Below, one piece after another: positions 56,310 to 64,000 of a stretch of DNA of 64,000 nt. Both the position numbers and the translations under genes were made by a program. This DNA comes from Gerris lacustris (taxonomy: Eukaryota > Arthropoda > Insecta > Hemiptera > Gerridae). The notes beneath the pieces are model-generated. The model ran no database searches. It worked only from the letters and a program-made list of their open reading frames with translations, and was not told where the DNA came from. The first letter of the stretch is position 1. Each line of letters starts with the position of its first letter. Where the stretch lies: positions 14,857,394 to 14,921,393 of the forward strand of contig OX578280.1 of assembly GCA_951217055.1 (NCBI GenBank), read 5' to 3'.

Positions 56310-57490
56310 ATGGTACATTGTACCTCTCACAAATGTATGTACAGAATTTATTGAAATATATACATTCTGACCTATGACTTGAAGAATAGAAACTAAGTAC
56401 TATGGGAAAAATACTTTCATGTTGCTGAAACTCTTAAAGTACAAGATATGTGGATCTTCAAAGAGCCTTCTAAATAAAGACAACAAAGCTAACTCTTGGA
56501 GTAACCTTAGTGCATTAATTAATTTTAGTCCTTTTGACAAACAAAGATGACAAAAGCAAACAGAAACTTAGAAGGGCTTTCAAGTGAAGCCTACTTTAAG
56601 CATGTTGCAAAAAGACAACATTTAGAGTTAGTTGGAATGAAAATTTTTTAAAAAGGATTTTTCTTTAATAAAATAAAACAAAAAAAAAAAAATAATAATA
56701 ATAATAAATAAACAGATTAAATTTTAAATATTGAGTAGAAGCTGAATCTGCTGCAGGGTTTACCCAAATGTCAAAGTTTCTTCGGTTTTGTTAGATAATT
56801 TTAATTATTATACCTAAACATTTTATTTTTTCATGTATTTATTTTGTAACATTGATAAAAAAAAGAAGTTTTTTGTGAAAAATCTTTCTTAGAGACAAAG
56901 AGTTACACATCAACTATTAAATAAAAATAAATTTTGTAATTCCCAAACTAAAGGAAACTTATTTGCACAAAAATATACCTTCTGATAATAATCTAGATAC
57001 AATTTTAACACAAAGAAGAATATGAAACCTTCCTTCCACACAGCAGGAAAAACAACTAAATTTTTAATTCAACAGTTTGTTTTTTAATGAATGGGCTGCA
57101 CTTTTGTATGAATGGGCCAGGCCATTCATACAAAGACTTCATTAACTTCTAAACTGAAACTTTTACAACCCATCTTTGATAATGATATGCGCTAAATATA
57201 CATCACATACATTAAAAACAGGGTAAATTAACGTATGTTTTAAAGGTTGGTTGAATAATGGAGAAAAAAGAAGAAGAAGATTTATTGCACTTCCTTTAAT
57301 ACATACACCTCTTTGATAACCTTAATTAAACACATGTTTCACTACGTTGCAGGTCTATAATTAGATAAAAATAAATTTAGAATGGAAAAACAATATTATA
57401 CAACTAAAAAAAAGGTGTATTACATTATTTTTTTAAAAAATTAAAACATCTTAGTAATTATCCTTTTGCTAGAACCTTCTTATACAAGAA
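56310..57490. other. no gene seen
   Basis: AT-rich with an (AAT)n tract near 56690-56710. The short palindrome-like GGGCTGCAC/GGGCCAGGCC patch near 57090-57130 is not a known feature. Confidence 0.4.
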
Positions 57491-57496
57491 TTAAAA

Positions 57497-59145
57497 GACA
57501 CAGTTGAGTTGATGAGAAATTGGTGAAGGTTGAATACACATAGCTGACTGTTTCTTCTAGCTGTAGTTTTCCTACAGCATTAATTATAGCAAGAATGAAA
57601 AGAAAAAGATGAGTTGATGAGAAATTGGTGAAAGTTAAATACACATAGCTGACTGTTTCTTCTAGCTGTAGTTTTCCTACAGCATTAATTATAGCAAGAA
57701 TGAAAAGAAAAAGATGAGTTGATGAGAAATTGGTGAAAGTTAAATACACATAGCTGACTGTTTCTTCTAGCTGTAGTTTTCCTACAGCATTAATTATAGC
57801 AAGAATGAAAAGAAAAAGATGAGTTGATGAGAAATTGGTGAAAGTTAAATACACATAGCTGACTGTTTCTTCTAGCTGTAGTTTTCCTACAGCATTAATT
57901 ACAGCAAGAATGAAAAGAAAAAGATGAGTTGATGAGAAATTGGTGAAAGTTAAATACACATAGCTGACTGTTTCTTCTAGCTGTAGTTTTCCTACAGCAT
58001 TAATTACAGCAAGAATGAAAAGAAACAGATGAGTTGATGAGAAATTGGTGAAGATTAAATACACATAGCTGACTGTTTCTTCTAGCAGTAACTTTCCTAC
58101 AGCATTAATTACAGTAAAAATGAAAAGAAACAGATGAGTTGATGAGAAATTGGTGAAGGTGAAATACACATAGCTGACTGTTTCTTCTAGCCGTAGTTTT
58201 TCTATAGCATTAATTACATCAAGAATAAAAGGAAACAGATGAGTTGATGAGAAATTAGTGAAGGTTAAATACACATAGCTGACTGTTTCTTCCAGCAGTA
58301 GTTTTTCTACAGCATTAATTACATCAAGAATAAAAGGAAACAGATGAGTTGATGAGAAATTGGTGAAGGTATTACACAAAGCTGATGTTTTTTTCTAACC
58401 GCAGTTTATCTACAGCATTAATTACAGCAAGAATGAAAAGAAAAAGATGAGTTGATGAGAAATTGGTGAAAGTTAAATACACATAGCTGACTGTTTCTTC
58501 TAGCTGTAGTTTTCCTACAGCATTAATTACAGCAAGAATGAAAAGAAACAGATGAGTTGATGAGAAATTGGTGAAGATTAAATACACATAGCTGACTGTT
58601 TCTTCTAGCAGTAACTTTCCTACAGCATTAATTACAGTAAAAATGAAAAGAAACAGATGAGTTGATGAGAAATTGGTGAAGGTGAAATACACATAGCTGA
58701 CTGTTTCTTCTAGCCGTAGTTTTTCTATAGCATTAATTACATCAAGAATAAAAGGAAACAGATGAGTTGATGAGAAATTAGTGAAGGTTAAATACACATA
58801 GCTGACTGTTTCTTCCAGCAGTAGTTTTTCTACAGCATTAATTACATCAAGAATAAAAGGAAACAGATGAGTTGATGAGAAATTGGTGAAGGTATTACAC
58901 AAAGCTGATGTTTTTTTCTAACCGTAGTTTATCTACAGCATTAATTAAAGCAAGAATAAAAGGAAACAGATGAGTTGATGAGAAATTGGTGAAGGTATTA
59001 CACAAAGCTGATGTTTTTTTCTAACCGTAGTTTATCTACAGCATTAATTAAAGCAAGAATAAAAGGAAACAGATGAGTTGATGAGAAATTGGTGAAGGTT
59101 AAATACACATAGCAGACTGTTTCTTCTAGCTGTAGTTTTTCTACA
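57497..59145. repeat. 105-bp tandem array (about 16 units) with higher-order block
   Basis: GATGAGTTGATGAGAAATT recurs every 105 bp (57608, 57713, 57818). Because 105 is a multiple of three the minus strand stays open for 299 and 176 residues with a 35-residue repeat containing TFTNFSSTHLFLF and LEETVSYVYL. A block of about 523 bp is itself duplicated (57857-58379 and 58380-58902). Shorter variant units with TTACACAAAGCTGATG break the frame. No splice or start evidence, so a gene is unlikely. Confidence 0.92.
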
Positions 59146-59149
59146 GCAT

Positions 59150-60715
59150 TGTTGTCTGAACCTGCTTGATTTCATTACTTACTTAGCTGCTTACCATTCC
59201 ACTGATTTTTGAGTTTCAAGAATACAATACAAATTGGTAATCTTTTGGGAAGAATGAAAATGTTTTACTTCGAGATAAAAAAAAATTGTCCTCTTTCATG
59301 TGGAGAGTGATAAAGATCAAATTAATCCTGTATTTTAAAAATGTTACCAGTAAATTCTAATCTCTAATTAATTTAGTAGAACAACAATGTAAATGGACAT
59401 AAAATGTACAGATTTCAAAATAAATTAATTATCAACAAAAAATAATTAAAAAATAATAATAATAATAATAATAAAAACAAAGAAACGGTTTTTTGTTTAA
59501 ATAATAATTAATTTAATTTATTATTATTATTATTATTATTGTACATTTTCATATTATTAGTCCAATCTTCCAAAGATTTATAATATTATAAGAACCTTCT
59601 ACCTTAAAATTAAGTTAAAAGGTACATAGAAGAAATTTAATAAAAATAAAATAAAAGTATACTTATTTTATTATTAATGTTTAAATAATAATTATTTTTA
59701 TTAATTTAAAATATTATTATTAAAGTAAATCTTCTATTATTAGTCCATTTTCCAAAGTTTTATAATATTATAACAACCTTTTACCTTCTTTAAATATAGA
59801 AAAATAATAACATTAAAATTAAGATGAAACATACATAGGAGCACTTAATATGGAAAAGTGTTTTTGGTATACACTTTAACTAATCTACATTTTTTTATGA
59901 AGATACATTTTTATACATTATAAACCACAATAATTAAATTCCAAAATTTAATTACTATGAAACAAGATTTTAATTAATAAAAATTGAGATTAGAAGAAAT
60001 TTTCTCTCCAGATATTTAAGTGTATTTTGGGTAGGTGTTTATTGATACAAAGATTATATACATAAAACAAAATCTTATATTAAGAATTTTAAAAATAATT
60101 TATATTTATTTTTTAAGTATAGACAATTAAAAGTCATAAAAAATTGAATGATAAATTCTTTATTTTTAATTTTTTTAGAAAAAGGCAAACAGTTAAAAAA
60201 AAACAAATTTGTTAGCGATTTAAACCAAACTGTTAATGTGATTTCAGTAAAGAAAAGTAATCAAATAGAGAAAACTAAAAACTCACATAAAACAAAAATC
60301 CAAACAAAAGGAAGAGTTCAAAAAAATAAAAAAAAGAGATAGGAATCAAGAAAAGATTAAAATATTAAAGACAATAATTATCTAAATAATGTAAATATCG
60401 CATTAAAAGATCTAAACAAGATTTTTTAAAAGGAATATTTTTATGTAAACTTTTAATTTGAAATAACTAGTAACATTCATGGTGAAGTATAGTTGTTGGA
60501 TACTTCAATAAAGTTTATACTATCGGTCAAACGTGGAAGATAACATTCACAAGAACAAAATTATCTATTATAGCTTTTTCCCTATGATTGGATTTAATCA
60601 TAGGGGATTTGGGTAAAACAGGTAAGTTCTGTTAGCAAAACTACTACTGCAAGGAAAAAAATTGGAAGTATACATTTTACCTAGTATGACATAGTTTGAG
60701 GATAGAGGGCCATGA
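59150..60715. other. AT-rich sequence with AAT/ATT tracts
   Basis: (AAT)n at about 59450-59475 faces (ATT)n at about 59520-59540 and could form a hairpin. A lysine-rich 64-residue frame at 60148-60342 is not supported. Confidence 0.45.
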
Positions 60716-60719
60716 TATT

Positions 60720-61067
60720 TTAGGCGGCTTTCACTCCGAAGTAGCAAGTCCCAGGTTGCATGCACAATAGAAGTAGGATGCAAGCAACTTAAACACTAAA
60801 CACCGTACTATCTAAGGAGTCGAGGTAATTGAACGAGAGCCTACACACCGAAGATGCAAGTGCGACGTGCATCCTGAAAGCAAGTGGCAAGTGCGACTTG
60901 AGAATCAGCCTTGCTTTCAGGATGCACGTCGCACTTGCATCTTCGGTGTATAGGCTCTCGTTCAATTACCTCAACTCCTTAGATAGTCCAGTGTTTAAGT
61001 TGCTTGCATCCTACTACTAGGACACATGCAACCTGCGACTTGCTACTTCAGTGTCAAAGCCACCTTA
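60720..61067. mobile_element. foldback element (GGCGGCTTT ends)
   Basis: Left TTAGGCGGCTTT and right AAAGCCACCTTA, with long inner pairing: GAAGATGCAAGTGCGACGTG and CACGTCGCACTTGCATCTTC. 348 bp, small loop near 60890. Frames on both strands are by-products. Confidence 0.85.
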
Positions 61068-61364
61068 GATGAAAATGAGTGGAAAAAGGTTGAAACAAAA
61101 GCCAAAGCCAAGACCAGGTAACTCCGTATAAGTAAGTAATTTTCATAGAAACAAGAAAGTCGGTCAAAAGTCAGCAAAGATATCATATTTGAAAGAAAAT
61201 ACAATTAAATACATAACAAAAGTTGGAAAAACAATTCAAACAACCTAATAATGCCTCCTTTGCAACCATCTCAACTTTATTAAAAAAAAAAGCAATAAAC
61301 CGACAACAAAAAATCAATTTTAGTTGATCAATAGAAATGAAAGATGAGGAAAAAGAATACCTTA

Positions 61365-61623
61365 AGTCTGTCCCAAAGTAGAGTTAGTGCGTTGACAGCG
61401 GGGGAAATCGAATGACACACAGATTGGCCAACCTCTCTGAGGAAAAAAATAAAGCCACTAGGTCTGTGGTTAGGGGGCCTCTATCCTCCACTAGAGACAT
61501 TTATCTTTGCCTAGTTGGTCAGACCTTTTGTCCGGGAAAATCTTGAGCTCTCATTGGCTCCCCACCCCATTAGCTAGTTTTTTCTGCGCTGTCAACGCTC
61601 CAAACTCCGGTTTGGGACAGACT
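61365..61623. mobile_element. MITE, copy 2 of the 20236 family
   Basis: AGTCTGTCCCAAAGTAGAG and the inverse CTCCGGTTTGGGACAGACT, then GCGTTGACAGCG and CGCTGTCAACGC. Inside CTCTCATTGGCTCCCCACCC is shared with the element at 20236-20417. Confidence 0.75.
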
Positions 61624-61629
61624 GTAATA

Positions 61630-62760
61630 AGATTAATTTGGTCAGATTAAGTTGTTAAAGTGTTAAATAAAATATTAGGTATAAAATAAATGAGTATCCC
61701 TCACAAAACATCTTCTTACTTGAAGCACTTACTGATAAAAAGTTAGCAATGATTACTTATGATTCAATACTTGTAAAAGTCGAGAAGTTGGTATATGTAA
61801 TTATCCAATTCAGCGAGTACTATATAATTAGTATAACACTAACAAATACACAATTTGTTTCAGAGAGTAACGTTTCTTTGGTATTTGGGTTTTATATGAC
61901 CTCAACCTTTGAAGGCCTTCAGTCATTGTTCTAATGTTTTCTTTGTGTTGAGTATAGATAATGATAATACTATAGAGATACATACATTTATAGTAATAAT
62001 GTATCCAATATTTGTAATGATATTACTTTGTTAATGACAATTTTAAGACAAATGGATATTAACAATTCTATATAAAGAAGGAATGATGTTACTTAGGAAT
62101 ACACATTATGTTTTTTTTGTGACTTGTGGTCGAATAACACTCACTTGAGTAGTTGTTTTAAGAAAGGATTTGTTAAATTTGCTTTTACTTAATTAAATTT
62201 AAAGAGCAATCATGCAAATTCTGTTATCAAACAACAAAAAATAGATAATTTTATCACAATAATTGACCATCATAAGAAAAAAAACCACTAACATCTGTTT
62301 ACTGATGAATTACATATTACCAAAAAGCATTACTTTTTCAATACTCGTGATAAAATGTTTTTGGTTTTCTACTAAAATTCACATCATGTACAATGTGAAG
62401 TCTGTTTAACTACAACTGAAAGAATCTTTCAGGGTGTAGAGTATAGAGTATCGTAGTGTTAACTTCCAACATACAAGATCAACATGCCCAGTTAACATCG
62501 CAATGTTCAACAAAGTGAATCTAAGCAAAAGTGAATTTCATTAGGAATCTTAAGAACTTTACGAGTCAATCAACAAAAACAATAATAGTCAATATTCTAC
62601 AAACTAATAAGATTAAGTACGAGATTTCTTCTGTGGACAGATGAGATAACATTTTTGTAAATACGTTTTTAGAATAAGGGACATAATTGTTAGTAAAATT
62701 ATCAGTAATATATGTAATGCAGAATCAGAGAATATATGACATTTTCTGAGATCGTTCTAT
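61630..62760. other. no gene seen
   Basis: AT-rich; may be intron of the gene whose exon lies at the right edge. Confidence 0.35.
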
Positions 62761-63002
62761 GAGTAACTTCATTAGATTGTTACTCCCCTTTGTTTTGTTT
62801 TCTTTATAGAATTAGATGCCTTTGGCTAAATAACTATAAGACAAAGGGATGTTGAGTTCAATGTACTTAGGGACAAAGGAATATTACACTTCTGTTCTTA
62901 TAAGGGGAGTAAGCGTCTAAAGAAGAACATTCTGTACACCTTCTTTAGATTATTACTCCCCTCTTTTTTCTTTATAAGGGGAGTAACAATCTAAAGAAGT
63001 GC
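62761..63002. mobile_element. MITE, TTCTTTAGATTGTTACTCCC family, copy 2
   Basis: ATTAGATTGTTACTCCCC at the left and GGGGAGTAACAATCTAAAG at the right, with the inner inverted block as in 38744-38976. Confidence 0.8.
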
Positions 63003-63009
63003 TTTTCTA

Positions 63010-63787
63010 TGATGGGTAAGAAAAAACCCGATAAAACGGTATATTATCACAAATAAGAGAAATAATGTTCCTTTGTCCAAAAATTAATTTAACAGTACAA
63101 CAAATATGTGGTGTAAAAATTAATATTACTGATAGTACAGCTTGATCAAAATAATTTTTTATTAGGTATTAATAATATTGTGACAAGTTTGATGTTTAAA
63201 TTGGGAAACTCTTCAGGGTTTTATATTTTTAAGAGAAGCAAATTATTAAATTGTATCATATGGATGGTAACAGCATCATGAGAAATAAGTGAAGAAGGTT
63301 ACAATACATCAGGTTATATACACAAAATTATGAAAATTCAAAACATCTTCAGATAACAGGCAGTGTTCCTTTATTGTAGAACGAACTTTTGGACATAGAA
63401 ATATGCTTGAGATTATAAAGAAATATCTTAAAGAAGTCGGATACTCATGTTTTAAGTTTAAATACTCTCTAAATATATAAAGTTGAATATATTAAGTGAA
63501 ATATTGAACTTTAAACTACTAAGTATTGCAAACTGATTTTCAAAAATATTAGCTTATACTTAACCATATCAGTATCTGGAAATAACTGATTCAATTGATA
63601 AAAAGAAGCATAGAAATTAAATATTTAAGGTAAATAATTGATAATTGATTCACATATGACAACAAACCGTTATCAGTGATATCTATGGCTCTCTTTTTTG
63701 GTTAGGTCAAGTAAAAAGAAGTTTGTGAGGGAAAATTGTAAGTAAATAATGCGAAATTAAAGCTATATTGTGTAAAATATCACTTAC
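63010..63787 (-). other. presumed first intron, right part
   Basis: Lies downstream (minus strand) of the exon at 63788-63963, starting with GTAAGTG. AT-rich, no second exon recognised. Confidence 0.45.
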
Positions 63788-63963
63788 GCCTCAGTATGTG
63801 AAGAACTGGCGACAGCAGCGTGCCTTCTATGGCTTACGATAAACTCATTGTTTCCATTCTGACACATAACGCATCCGTCGCTTAAACTTCGAACTCCATT
63901 TTCAATAGGGATGTGACCGTTGATCTTCCGCGTACTTTTCCTCAAAGGCTTATCGGAACTCAT
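63788..63963 (-). CDS. first coding exon of an unidentified host gene
   Basis: On the minus strand an ATG at 63963-63961 in a good context (AAA before it) opens 58 codons plus two bases and runs into GC/GTAAGTG, a consensus splice donor. The peptide begins MSSDKPLRKSTRKINGHIP and contains CVMC and SHRRHAAVASSSH. It is basic and polar with no signal peptide or membrane segment. GC content and codon use are higher and more even than in the flanking AT-rich DNA, and no repeat family covers it. The start of the mRNA lies in or beyond 63964-64000. I do not recognise the protein. The next exon should lie at lower coordinates, but was not found. Confidence 0.65.
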
Positions 63964-64000
63964 TTTGATAAATAAACAAAAACCGACATAAGTGTTCTAG

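Noticed and set aside
57480..58902. Protein-coding gene with a 35-residue repeat
   Set aside because: The frame follows from a 105-bp period; it breaks where unit length changes, and no start, splice or domain evidence is present.

Overview
The window is eukaryotic, most likely arthropod and probably insect, and almost wholly non-genic. It is AT-rich, full of short inverted-repeat DNA transposons, tandem arrays and microsatellites, and has no operon-like gene packing. The arthropod call rests on an env-bearing Ty3/Gypsy-type retroelement whose Env resembles the insect errantivirus/baculovirus F family, on TA- and 8-bp-duplicating DNA transposons, and on LINE remnants with an RNase H plus Cys/His tail. 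I cannot fix the order or species.

The best-preserved object is a complete LTR retroelement on the minus strand (7422-16533, 9112 bp). It has two 868-bp LTRs that look identical by eye, a 4-bp AATT target duplication, a primer-binding site matching a tRNA-Leu 3' end, and a polypurine tract. Its three long open frames are gag (coiled coil plus two CCHC knuckles), pol (protease, RT, RNase H, integrase) and env (furin-like site, membrane anchor). Gag and pol overlap in a -1 relation, with a CCCAAAC heptamer and a possible stem in the overlap. A donor just inside gag and an acceptor just before env are phase-compatible, which suggests a spliced env mRNA.

Region by region: 1-7400 holds a 53-bp array, a diverged dispersed repeat present twice, and a 3-kb inverted-repeat element with a triplicated interior. 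7418-16537 is the retroelement. 16.5-22.6 kb is AT-rich with (AT)n tracts, a hairpin and small MITEs. 22.66-24.88 kb is a 54/65-bp satellite of about 36 units. 25-31 kb has dispersed repeats, two broken LINE 3' ends and a 74-bp array. 31.4-33.7 kb is a hAT-like element with an exact 8-bp duplication and nested insertions. 34-45 kb has a 36-bp array, a 5S-rRNA-like scrap, several MITEs and a 52-bp array grown on the end of a dispersed repeat. 45-56 kb holds several dispersed families, including a terminal-inverted-repeat element carrying a tRNA-like B box and a 2.17-kb foldback element. 57.5-59.1 kb is a 105-bp array that happens to stay open as a 35-residue protein repeat. 60.7-63.0 kb has three more inverted-repeat elements.

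The only convincing host coding sequence is a first coding exon on the minus strand at the right edge (63788-63963), ending in a consensus GTAAGT donor. Its product is not recognised. Its downstream exons could lie in, or beyond, the repeat-filled part of the window.
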